From Ciona savignyi (taxonomy: Eukaryota; Chordata; Ascidiacea; Phlebobranchia; Cionidae): DNA of 64,000 nt. The DNA lies in NCBI GenBank assembly GCA_000149265.1, contig CH002809.1:1026060-1090059 (forward strand). The letters run 5' to 3'. This document shows, piece by piece, positions 54,443 through 64,000 of this stretch. The translations under genes and the position numbers were made by a program. Numbering within the stretch: the stretch's first letter is position 1; the number at the start of each line of letters is the position of its first letter. Below the pieces are notes generated by a model that worked only from the letters and a program-made list of their open reading frames with translations, ran no database searches and had not been told where the DNA came from.

Positions 54443-56952
54443 TCATAGCGTGACCAGCATAGGAGCGGCAGTTGCCGTGGCAACCTCCTCCCCACAAAGC
54501 TGTCGGACGATCTCAAGAGCAAATTGCATCGCAGTCGCTGGACCTCGACTTGTTATCAAATTCCCATCGCTCACAACAGTCGCCTCGCTGTATTTGTATT
54601 CTGTATAATTATACCATCATAGCAGAATAATAAATCACTTGTCTATTGGGGTGCCTCTAAATACTACAGGGAGCGCTTGGATCACATAGATTGCTATGGA
54701 AAGTAATTCTAACCCTGTCTTAAACACTAATCTCAACCCCAGAAATAACTTTAACCCCAACCCTAACATTAATATCATGCCTTTTGCAATTACAGAATAT
54801 AGTACGCTCCTGTAGTATTTAGAGGTACCAATCTATTGTAATCGCAAAATACCTGTGAACTGATCCTTGAAAGCAGGGTAGGAAGTGATTTGCTTTCCCA
54901 CCCCTATTTTGTGTGCTTTGATGGCGATGGGGGCAGCACATATTGCTCCGATGATCCGTTGACATTTCTCCTGGTCCCTTAACATCTCCCCAACCACCGC
55001 TGCCTGTTTATGTTTCATTGGAGGAAATTAAAAGGAGGGGAAAAGCGGGAAGGAGGGAAACTGTGAAGAAAAATGGAGGGAAATGAAGAAAATGACATTA
55101 GAGTTAGTTTTAAACATAGGGTTGGAGTTAGGGTTAGTTCTGGGTAGGGATGCACAAACTAGAATGTCGAATCTTCCGGATTCGAATCCTACGGGATTCG
55201 AATCCAAATATTACGTTTATTTCGAATATTTGGATTCGAAATAAAATATACACATTAAGAAACGATAATTGCATGGAGTTCCTTTTTATTTCCATTGTAT
55301 ATTGCAGCAGCGTTGATTACACCGGATATTTTAAGCATGGGCGCCGACTTCCGTTGTAAATTCGCCGCAATGTCTGTTTTATAATTACGCAAAAAATTCC
55401 CTGCGCTTTTAAATAATTATCACATTAAATCGACTAACCGCAGCGCCGCTTTTCCAGCGGTGTTTATTGCTTTGATCGGCGGTTTGACCTAGGGTTACGT
55501 TGACCTAGATTCAATACAGGACCACTGACGCACTCTCGCGCGCGTTTTTCCCATGTTCTTCTCATTACTAAGATGATTCAACTGATTTTAATGGCATCAA
55601 CTTAACACGCGAGCGAGAAAGGAGCACAAAATTATCATAAGCCACTACAGAGTAGTTTTAAAAACATGGCCTCCTGCTGCACAGGGTGATAATTGATATG
55701 CATGTTGATGTAGACGTTTATTTTCCTTTGATCGGTAAACCTTTATAAGAATCTGGGTTCTTGCACAGCCCTCGCAGACACATAAATATTTAGTATATTC
55801 TTTCCGTATTGTTGACGCTGAGTTGCGTATTAACGACCATGCAATATTTCAGCGGGGGAAGTAGTTAAATTAAACACTTAAATTTCTAGCTTAATCTTTT
55901 AGCTTTGTAAATCGTTAGTATTATAGTTCTATCCGAGTTAGTTCAAGGCAGAAGGCCGATTGTGACGTCATAAAATTTCGCGCAACGGTAACATTTTACT
56001 GAAGTCGCCGCCTATGATTATAAGTATGTAATCACACTGGCCAAAGAGGTAGTCAGCTGAAGCAGGAATTTTTAACGATCTTGCCACTTTACCTCGAGTT
56101 TAATATAGAATAGGATTCGATATTCTGGATTCGAAATAACTATTCTAGAATACCAAGGTATTCTAGTTTGTGCATCCCTAGTTCTGGGGTTGAGATTAGT
56201 GTTTAGAAATAGGTTTAAATTAGTTTTTATATTTTTAGTGAGCAGTTTTCCTCTTTCCGGTTTTCCCTCCTTTTAGTGTTGCCCTGTTTCATTGACCATA
56301 ATTAAATTTTTATGAAAAAAGATTGGTTAAAGCTCAACAATGTCCAGAGTTTGGACCAGTAAGGATAAGTTTTAGTAGTAAATAGTTATAATTTAAGTAT
56401 ATATAAACAAACAGTATTTCTTGTTGCTCTAACCTTTGACAAAGCGGTCGCGCCTTGTAGTCCACCTGGTAGTATTATGACGTCATAAGGTGCATTCTTC
56501 GCGGCAGAAGCAATATCCATATCCGGTTTAATTTTAACTTTTCTACTACAAGTCACAATACCATCGCCTGTTAATCCAGCAACCGTGACGTCAATCTGTT
56601 AAAATGTGACATGATAGTTTAGTTTATTCATTTTTTTGCGTAAGTAGTTAAAAATGGCAAGCGCATAAAATAATCACACGTCAAGAGAAAAAAACGGCAA
56701 AACAAACAGTCGTTAAAACACGTCATTGAAAAAAAAGGTATAATTAAATAAATATAGCGGACGCGGCCGCCAAACCTAGGCGAAAGAACAGTAATGTGCA
56801 AACAAAATTTAATTTAAAACCAAACGATATAATATAAGGTAATGACGTGGGTATATTGTTATACATACGTCAGCTCGACGAAGGACGTCAATGACAACAA
56901 CAGCTTCTATCTCTTCTGCCCCATCGGCGAGCAAAACCAAAGCTTTTTTCAT
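54443..56952 (-). CDS. PARK7: PARK7 / DJ-1
   Basis: Four exons in phase: 56952-56869, 56595-56434, 55003-54853, 54600-54443; 184 residues (human 189). DJ-1 is a redox-sensing protein of the PfpI superfamily with reported deglycase and chaperone activities. Seen: MKKALVLLADGAEEIE with the Glu equivalent to human E18 at 16, DVTVAG, LPGGLQGA, the nucleophile elbow GAICAAP with Cys104 (human C106), and LITSRGPATAMQFALEIV. At the position of human His126 (THP) this protein has Tyr (SYP). The stop is 5 bp from the RSRC1 stop on the other strand. Intron 2 holds a MITE with a nested hAT element; start codons of PARK7 and the CIMIP2-like gene are 527 bp apart, head to head. Confidence 0.95.
54629..54634 (+). 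terminator. Putative RSRC1 poly(A) signal inside PARK7 intron 3
   Basis: AATAAA about 190 bp past the RSRC1 stop and just beyond PARK7 exon 4, so an RSRC1 transcript ending here would be antisense to that whole exon. Confidence 0.5.
54649..54830. mobile_element. MITE family M2 copy
   Basis: Ends GGTGCCTCTAAATACTACAG and TGTAGTATTTAGAGGTACC, flanked by GTCTATTG / ATCTATTG. In PARK7 intron 3. Confidence 0.8.
55021..56284. mobile_element. MITE family M1 copy split by a hAT-type element
   Basis: M1 sequence 55021-55144 and 56181-56284, flanked by the direct repeat TGTTTCATTG (55011-55020 and 56285-56294). The left terminus is diverged from GGGCAACACT but AAAAGGAGGGGAAAAGCGGG is intact. Confidence 0.8.
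55145..56180. mobile_element. 1036-bp hAT-type element nested in M1, perfect 8-bp duplication
   Basis: Termini TAGGGATGCACAAACTAGAA and its complement TTCTAGTTTGTGCATCCCTA form inverted repeats. GTTCTGGG is at 55137-55144 and 56181-56188. Subterminal GGATTCGAATCC-like palindromes recur at both ends. No transposase frame, so it is non-autonomous. Confidence 0.88.
56620..56775 (+). repeat. Dispersed repeat C
   Basis: Forward copy in PARK7 intron 1, recognised by AAAACAAACAGTCGTT-like and AATATAGCGGACGCGGCCGC variants. Confidence 0.55.
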
Positions 56953-57479
56953 TTTGAACTTTCAAATGAGTTTAATCTGCAAGTTTCCAGTCAACAACTG
57001 GTCGATAAATAACACAGAGGGAAGCTGCCAGATTTTAATAATTATGACAAAACTGTTCACATATTCTAACATTTCTTTTTTCTGTTTAACCAGCTGATTT
57101 GTTTTTACTTTCTTTCCCGCATTGAAGTTTTCAATATGAGAGAATTTTGGTAGATGAAGAAAGGAATAGCAACAACCGTTTTAACATTGATAGTTCAATT
57201 TTTTCATTTTCGAAGTTCTCCGTTCGCCCTACGAGATTTTTAAAATATCAAATTAGGTGGGCGCTGGTAATTAATAATTGCACATTCATTTGTAAACGCG
57301 ATTACGTAAAAAGTAACATTTTATGGGATATTACAGTAATGTGCTACATGACACGACAATGGCATTTATTACGCCATAACTCTCGGTTAATCCATAAAAT
57401 GTCTTTAATAATTGAATATAATTTGTTGAAGTAACTTTTTGTTCCAAAAATTTCTTTCGTTTTTCTTATTTTATTCAAA
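56953..57479. promoter_or_regulatory. Divergent PARK7 / CIMIP2-like promoter region
   Basis: 527 bp between two ATGs. AT-rich, with no TATA box or known site that I can assign. Confidence 0.5.
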
Positions 57480-60222
57480 ATGTCGTCAGCTGTCTCCCCA
57501 AAACGGACAACATTTTGTAACGAGCCTTATTACCCACCTGGATACTGCGGTTACAGTCCACAATTCCAGTTTCAGTACGGCGAAACGTACGGAAAAGCAA
57601 CGTCAAGACTGCTAACGGACCCAAATGTCGCAAAGTCAGGACGGTTAGTGCTGGCTGACTTGTTCCCAGCGGAGAACGAGGCAACGGAAGCAAAGTACGA
57701 CCGAAACGACTGGAAAAGACTGCGAAAGCAGAGTTGGGGCGATAAAAAGTTAAACGATAAAATGGTTGGTTTAGAAAGTAGGTTTTATAACCTTAAGACC
57801 TTGTTGTCTTATATAGTGATCGTTGTTGGTTAGCATAGCCTCCAGAATAACTAAATTATTCGATCTTAATCTAAACTAGTGGTCCCGAAACTTTTTTTAC
57901 TTTTTTTTTAATTCACAACGGACCCATTTCACAACAGCCAATTTTTTTAATATTTGGCGGTATAGTCAAGACTAAAAATTAAACGATTACAACCACAAAA
58001 TCAATGTACCGTTTAGTGAAAAAATAGGCCTACACAGAGCAAAAATATACAGTAATGGACGACGTTTAATGGGTGGGGTGCACTTGCTTCGCGGCAATCA
58101 AATTCGTCTATTTGGAACGAGTATTACATCAGGCAACTCTCATGTCTTTTGTGACATCCAGCCTGTTTCGGTATTTGGTTTTGATAAGAAGCAAAGTCGA
58201 AAAAGTTGCCTCACACTTATAGGTTGTTGCGAATGGTAGCCTAAGAGCAATTTTTGCATGGTATGGATAATAAAGTGACGTCATAGGATAATAAAGTGAC
58301 GTCATAACTTTTCTCTCTGACGTCATAGGGGGTATAGTGTGATCACAACGAACGCACAGGAAGCAAAAAAATGAATCTCGCAAGCATAGATTGAGTAAAG
58401 ATAAAAAGGCGGCAAAACTTGTGTTTGCAATTGCAACCATTTCGTTTATATTTACAAAGAGATTTATTACATTTTGCTGTACTGAGTTTATTAAGCGATA
58501 GGTAAAGTAAGGTCTATATACCAAATTTCTTTCGCGGACCTCCTGAAAGTGCTTCACGGACCCTACTTTGGGAACCACTGATCTAGACTATACCATTTAA
58601 AACTTTTAAAACGTTTAAACCCCATGTATAAATAAAACAAAGAGTAAAACACGTATTTATCTTACAGTGTTGTTTTCCTTTTATTACGGAAATAATTTTG
58701 CGGTTCCCTATGATTTTTATTTTGTTTTATTTTTTGGAGAAAATATCGGTTAAAATGGCTCTTTAAGTGCTAAAGGTTGTCGACCCCTGGTATAGTCAGA
58801 CTGGTCTGCCAAGTCTAAGGTATAAAAATGGAAAAGGGTATACAATTTTGATGGATCTACTGGTGAGTCCAAAAATTATAGCTTTTAAACAAAACACGAT
58901 AAAATCCAAATAACCAAACACCTCTTTTCAAGGTACCAGGCTACACGGGCTACATCCCGAAAAAAGAAGATCACTTTGGTACCAGGTACGCTGACATCTG
59001 CCGGAAAGCAACCAAAGACTTCGGGAGAGCGATGGACTTCACCGCCGAGCAAAGGAGGTCCCTGGCCCCGCGGAAACCACTGGTCCCTCTCCGTGCTGAG
59101 CCGAAACCTTACGTCTCACTTACTCAAGCCCAACACTCGGTGTCGCCATACTTTATGAACATCAAGGATGGAGCTAAGACCTTCATGTCGGGCTACACCG
59201 GATTCATCCCAAGATCACGATCAAGGTGAGTGTGCGGGCAACGTTAAAAGAGGGAAAGCGGAGGGAAGGGGGGAAGGAGGGAAGGAGGCAAACTGCTTAC
59301 CAAAACTATGAAAATTAATTTTAGCCCTGCCCTAAACACTAATCTCAACCCCAGAACTAACCCTTACCAATGTTTAAAACTAACTCCAATGCCACATAAT
59401 CTTTATTTTAGTGTGCAGTTTCCGTCCTTCCTGCTTTCCCTCATTTTAGTTTACCCCTGAGTTTGCTACGCAAGTTTCTACCGTTGGAAAATGGCATGTC
59501 TGCTACGAGCTGTTTAATATCTAACTTGGACAGATTAAGTCGCCTGCTGATAATTTACTATCCGACCAATTAGTCTGGCGGTTTAGTGCGAAGACTTCAA
59601 CCGAAAAGTTGTAGGTTCTGAACTGGTCGTTAGCCAGTCGGGTGTGTCCTTGGGCAAGGCTCTTAACGAACATTGCCTGAACCCAGGGGATTAGTGGTTT
59701 GAAGTAATGTAAAAGGGAATTTCGTAAGTGCATAGTATTACACCACACATGAGTTCCAAAAACCTCTATTTAAACGAAGAACCTAATGTGCTATACGGTC
59801 GTGTGGCCGAATGGTTAACGCGACCGATACATATACCGATTCTTATACAAAAAAAACGGTCCTGGTGACGAGCCCATGCCCATTATGGGTTCAAAACTTA
59901 GCTCGGTTAAAAAAAAGAACCTATTTATTACTAAACCGTGAAAACACAACACAGATTCGCGCAAGTCTACCCGAAGCTAACGAACGAGTCGCTAAAAGAA
60001 TTCACGAGGAACCAGCAGGAGTTTAAACTTGTAGGAAACCGCCCGGTTAACATCAACAAAACCAACCAGTTGGTTGAAAATCCGGGGTTCCTGCAACCGA
60101 TCTACATCAACGGAGGGTTGCTGCCGCATTATACTGGCTACCTCCCTGGGCACAAGTTCCGGGTCGGCATGACATTCGGCACTAGTTCCCGCTATTTCCA
60201 CGCAGCCACTGCTACGTCATAA
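57480..60222 (+). CDS. CIMIP2 / FAM166-like ciliary microtubule inner protein
   Basis: Three exons in phase: 57480-57764, 58933-59225, 59955-60222; 281 residues (human FAM166B/CIMIP2B 275). The family is marked by repeated P-G-Y-x-G-y-x-P blocks. Here they are YPPGYCGYSPQFQFQYGETY near the N terminus, VPGYTGYIPKKEDHFGTRY at about 96, MSGYTGFIPRSR near the end of exon 2, and PHYTGYLPGHKFRVGMTFG at the C terminus. Such proteins bind the inside of doublet microtubules in motile cilia and sperm tails. FAM166A, B and C share the pattern; four blocks and length suit FAM166B best, but the paralogue is not settled. Intron 1 contains a decayed hAT transposon and intron 2 an M1 MITE and two SINEs. It converges on IFT27. 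Confidence 0.88.
57877..58580 (-). pseudogene. Decayed hAT transposon with transposase C-terminal remnant
   Basis: Ends TAGTGGTCCCGAAACTTT and CTTTGGGAACCACTG are inverted repeats of the CAGTGGTTCCCAAA type. Flanks ATCTAAAC and ATCTAGAC match 7 of 8. On the minus strand about 40 residues near 58129-58260 read LPFATTYKCEATFSTLLL and KTKYRNRLDVTKDMRVA, the hAT-family C-terminal dimerisation motif, then a stop. The rest of the transposase is gone. Confidence 0.8.
59235..59457. mobile_element. MITE family M1 copy
   Basis: Left arm GGGCAACGTTAAAAGAGGG, right arm TTTCCCTCATTTTAGTTTACCCC; core in the opposite orientation to most copies (CCTAAACACTAATCTCAACC). In intron 2 of the CIMIP2-like gene. 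Confidence 0.75.
59563..59692 (+). mobile_element. SINE-A 5' half
   Basis: ACCAATTAGTCTGGCGGTTT to GCCTGAACCCAG, missing the 3' part; in intron 2 of the CIMIP2-like gene. Confidence 0.7.
59796..59922 (+). mobile_element. SINE-B copy
   Basis: Complete forward copy, best preserved in the window (GTGGCCGAATGGTTAACGCG), 32 bp before exon 3 of the CIMIP2-like gene. Confidence 0.8.
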
Positions 60223-60735
60223 TTACCCACAGTTGAAACAATTGCTTTATTACGCAGTAGTGTCGAATATATGAAAATAACAACTCGGTTTATTACTTGT
60301 TTTTTTTTTACGAAAAAGTTTTTGTAAGATGCTATCCGTTCGTAGTACAAGTAACAACACAGTGCTTTATGTGACACAAAGTAAGATAGAAAGTTGTATA
60401 TAAAGTAACCAGCAACGGCTCTTAGATATGATAGTTGATGATATACTTGTTGAAATTGTCTCTATATTAAATCACAACTTTCATGGAGCAAATACGACGA
60501 AAACCGTGTTACCACAATTTTACTATTAACTTATTTAAACCTTGAAAAGAATGGTGCTGAACACGAAAACTTACTTGAAGTCCTCTATTGTATATAGTGT
60601 TGGTGACATCACTCAATTTGCTAATGTCATAAATCAATATGTGGGTAACATTACTCAAGTTTGTTGATGACATCACTCAATATGTTAAAGACACTACCCA
60701 TTTAGTTAATGACATCACTCGGTTTGTTGATGACA
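60223..60735. other. Convergent region between CIMIP2-like and IFT27 stops
   Basis: About 510 bp with TGACATCACTCAATTTGTT repeats (60600-60750) that run up to the IFT27 stop codon. Confidence 0.6.
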
Positions 60736-63700
60736 TCACTCAATTTGTTGTATGGATTCTGGGTTTTCCTGATGTAGTGTGTGATACCGGTTTGCCAACT
60801 CTTTAAACGCTCCATCTATTCCTTCATAGTGTTTCTATGGGTAAGGGTACATAAGGTTATAAATAAAGCTGCCTGCAGACTACCAACACTCTTAGAAATT
60901 GAGCTAACCAAAAATAAATAGCAACTACCCACACACTATAATAGCTAAAACACTCCAATAGCTTTAGCTATTAGACTGTATAGGTAGGTGTCTTATAGAT
61001 CATAGGTGTCTTACGATACCTATGAAAAAATCCTGGCTTCCCACCCTTAAAGATACAAATATACTAAACATCCACAAACTGTAATAGCTCCGGCAACTTG
61101 ACTGTAGGCACGAGGTCTTTATATGATAAAGCCTGGGTTTCCACCCTTGAGGATACAAATATACCAAACTGCAATAGCTTCAGCAACTTGACTTTAGGCA
61201 CGAGGTCTCATACGATATTTATGAATAAAGCCTTAGCTTCTCACCCTCGAGAATACAAACGAACCAACCATACACACACTGTAATACCTTGTCATGATAC
61301 TGATACATAGAGATCAGCTTCACACCCACAACGATATAAACGAACTAACCATACACAAACACAAATAGCTCCGGTCACTCCACCGTGGGGACGATGTCTT
61401 ACGTCACAATTAATAAAAAAAAGTTACTCACAGCAGAACATTCAAAGTAAAGAAGATTATGTTTGACGGCAAACGCATTGGCTTTGTTGCCATCAACCTG
61501 TCTTCTCTCCTTTAAATCACATTTATTTCCAATTAGAATTCCTGCCAATAAATTAGATGGGTTGTTAATTTGATCATATACAACTTAAGTACACCCATAA
61601 ATGGTAATTCACAGAGGATATTATAATAAACGTAAGTTAGAGACTAACATAAGTTTGATCTGAACTATGAGTGTACCATTAGGATTGAATGAACATGGCC
61701 TGAATCAAGCTAGGTACGCCCATCATAAAAGATCTTTTACATATGCTGCAGAAAAAGCCATATGCAGTAGTAAGGAACCCTATGACGAAACCTTTTGTTG
61801 GTCCAACCTGCGTATTTAAACAACATCGAACACCACCTACTTAACTCTTAACCACCTTTACATGTTCAACCTACATCTAACCCCATTTTCTCTACCCCCA
61901 TACTGAACCCAAATGCAACCTGACGTACTTAACCCACATTTAACTCCATTTTCTCTACCCCACATAACCCAAATGCAACACAACCTATTTAACCCACATC
62001 TAACCCCATTTGCTCTAACACCCCATAGGCTACCGAACCCAAATGCAACCCAACCTACTTACCCCACATCTAACCCCATTTTCTCTACCACACATACTGA
62101 ACCCAAATACAACCCAACCTTCTTAACCCACACATTTAACTTTATCTGTTCAACCCACATCCAATCCCCATTTTCTATACCTTTCATACTGAACCCAAAT
62201 GCAACCCAACCTAATTAACCCACATGACATGCCACATCCAACCCCATTTTCTCTACCCCCCCCACATACTGAACCCAAATGCAACCTTACATACTTAAAC
62301 CCACATCTAACTGCACCTGGAATATTCTTCCCCGGTTCAAAGAAGTTCTTCAACTCCTCCAACCACTTTTGGCAGTTGCTGAATGACTTTGAGCTTGAAA
62401 GGTCAAACACGATAACAAACATCCCAACCTTGTTATACGACGCCTCGTTCAAATCCTTAAAGATTCCTCGCCCAGCGGAGTCAAATACAAACAAATCCTA
62501 CAGTGATATCACAATTAACATACAATATCAAGGATATTTTATCAGGCCTTAATAGAATATTTAAAATGGATACAAAATAAAATGACAAATGAAAATTTAT
62601 GTTACAAACAGGTGATATTGGTATGGGTTTTATAATAAAGGAGTAATCCAGAATAAAATTATTTAAAAAAAAAAGAAAAAATAATTTGTAAGTTATAAAA
62701 TGTAAGAAAGGGGTGGCAGTAATGTCTGTTAAATAAAAAAACTTGTTTTTTTTGTTTGTTTTATTGTTTAAAATAAAATAAAATTATTTTGATTTTTTAT
62801 TGTTGAAAATTTTTTTTATTTAAAATGCAATACTCACCACAACTTCTTTATTATCATCGCCCAATTGTACAAACTTTTGCAGAAGATCAATTCCTGTTGA
62901 CTACAAAATGAACTTATTGTTATATATGATGCATGGAATAAAAAGTATATTTTTAGCAATATCTTGACTGAGGTTAAGGCATTACTGTTACCAACCAAAA
63001 ATTATGTAATAAAACATTAGTTGCACATTTTCAGTATGATATCAATAAATGTTTTAATAGTTTGCACACAACAATTTAAAATAATGAAACCGTGCAACAT
63101 AATTTTGATCTATTCATTTTGGGTTAAAGCAATCTTTGTGAATACTCCTGTTCTTATAACCCTCTAAAGGGTCTGCAATGTTTTTCATACTACTAACCGG
63201 TCCAAGTTAATATATTATAATTTATTATTTATTTTATTTTGTGGACTAGCCATACAATAACAAATGTTTTGGAATTATGACAAATTGACAAATCATTAAT
63301 CGTCACGCCATTCAGTGAGAGCAATCTTTGACTGCAATGTTGAGCCTCACCTAGTGGTGATGATAGTCAATGTCAGTGTTCCTCATGTCAATTTTTAAAA
63401 TTTATAAAATGAGTCAACAAAACCGGTTCCTCTATACCTCTATACCCAGTGTAGGCAGTGTGGGAAGTATGGGCAATGAGCAGGCAGTGTGGGCAGCGTG
63501 TAGGCAGTGTGCCAGAGTTAGGGTTAGAGTTAGGGTCAGAGTTAGGGTTTCAAGTGTGCCCACAATTGCCACACTGCCCACACTGGGTATTTAGAGTCAC
63601 CCAACAAAACAACATATTTGCGATCAAATATTATTAAACCCAGATATGTTTATATACACCAAAAAATATGGACACAGATAATAGAACATATGAAATAAGA

Positions 63701-64000
63701 CCTACCATTGAATAGCTTTTTGGAAAGGCTGACCCATCGCTGTGATATGCTTGAGCGATCGCTGTTTTACCCACTGTTGGGTCCCCTGGAGTGAATTATA
63801 TAATTAGGCATTAGGATGTTTATATCTATAAATAGGAAATAGTAACCGGGATGCAATAGAACAAGTGTAGTCATCAGACTATCAGACTATTGACATAATT
63901 TTAATTCCCATTTTCTGTCTACTGTTTTGCTTTATTTATAATTTACCACCCGACCGTTAAATCAAGTTAAACAAATTATAAAATTCAAACTTACCCACGA
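60736..64000 (-). CDS. IFT27: IFT27 (Rab-like 4), first exon mostly outside window
   Basis: Exons in phase on the minus strand: 64000-63995 (partial), 63785-63706, 62900-62838, 62497-62317, 61541-61432, 60834-60736. IFT27 is the small GTPase of the IFT-B complex, working with IFT25 in BBSome export from cilia. Seen: P-loop GDPTVGKTAIAQ, KSYSMSTGIDLL as switch I, DSAG in LFVFDSAGRGIF (switch II; the usual Gln after DxAG is Arg), FVIVFDLSSSKSFSNCQKWL, the guanine-specificity motif GNKCDL, and ECSA as G5. The last exon encodes GAFKELANRYHTLHQENPES. The sequence TCGTGG followed by GTAAG at the window edge fits the end of exon 1 (IVG before DPTVGKT). Confidence 0.92.
60950..61400. repeat. ~120-bp degenerate tandem repeat in IFT27 intron 5
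   Basis: Four units with GTAATAGCTCCGGCAACTTG, CTGTAGGCACGAGGTCTTA and CCTGGCTTCCCACCCTT motifs. Confidence 0.7.
61860..62310. repeat. ~65-bp tandem repeat in IFT27 intron 4
   Basis: Six to seven units of CCCACATCTAACCCCATTTT, CTCTACCCC and TGAACCCAAATGCAACCCAA, ending a few bases from the exon 4 donor. Confidence 0.8.
63439..63596. mobile_element. MITE-like element M3
   Basis: Inverted termini CTATACCCAGTGTAGGCAGT and CACTGCCCACACTGGGTATT, with an internal GAGTTAGGGTTAGAGTTAGG core. In IFT27 intron 2. Confidence 0.65.

Noticed and set aside
63480-63560. Interstitial telomere repeat (TTAGGG-like)
   Set aside because: The run is short and irregular and lies between inverted termini of a MITE-like element.

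Overview
The window looks like compact chordate DNA, most probably from an ascidian of the Ciona type. Thirteen protein genes fit into 64 kb, most introns are only a few hundred bases, and the proteins I could assemble exon by exon resemble single-copy versions of vertebrate genes (FUT8, DNAJC1, BPNT1, OSBPL10/11, SNRPC, SHOX, RSRC1, PARK7, FAM166/CIMIP2, IFT27). The introns are crowded with one short tRNA-derived SINE family (more than 20 copies), several MITE and hAT families and many minisatellites. Species assignment is inference; no rRNA, tRNA or mitochondrial marker is present. There are three 100-N assembly gaps, one of which lies inside the SHOX-like first exon.

Layout, left to right: a 5'-truncated FUT8-like fucosyltransferase (+, ends 6211); DNAJC1 (-, 12 exons, 8581-15051); a short chondroitin-synthase-family glycosyltransferase (-, 8 exons, 16483-25403); a single-exon mitochondrial-type rhodanese (-, 25919-26461); BPNT1 (+, 7 exons, 27690-31358); an OSBPL10/11-type oxysterol-binding protein (-, 14 exons, 31994-41687); U1-C/SNRPC (-, single exon, 42129-42470); a mucin-like single-pass membrane protein with a proline-rich tail, interrupted by an LTR retroelement array (-, 44600 to at least 48829); a SHOX-like homeobox gene (-, 49191-50750); RSRC1 (+, 11 exons, 51664-54437); PARK7/DJ-1 (-, 4 exons, 54443-56952); CIMIP2/FAM166-like (+, 3 exons, 57480-60222); IFT27 (-, 60736 to beyond the window end). 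For most genes every exon junction was checked for GT/AG sites and phase, and a continuous reading frame resulted.

Functionally the genes are a mixture. Golgi glycosylation is represented by FUT8 and the chondroitin enzyme, ER chaperoning by DNAJC1, lipid transfer by OSBPL, sulfur and phosphonucleotide metabolism by the rhodanese and BPNT1, splicing by SNRPC and RSRC1, oxidative-stress response by PARK7, and cilia by CIMIP2 and IFT27. They do not form an operon-like system. RSRC1 and PARK7 are tail to tail with stop codons only 5 bp apart, and their likely polyadenylation signals lie inside each other.

The most unusual items are: (1) a chondroitin-synthase family enzyme of about 373 residues that keeps only the C-terminal GT domain behind a signal anchor; (2) a young LTR-internal-LTR-internal-LTR array inserted in the coding exon of the mucin-like receptor, whose removal restores the reading frame exactly; (3) a 360-bp foldback element made of a 15-16-bp repeat, inserted in a SINE with a perfect 9-bp target duplication; (4) a 1036-bp hAT-type element nested in a MITE with a perfect 8-bp duplication; (5) MITE families with different ends that share one internal core.
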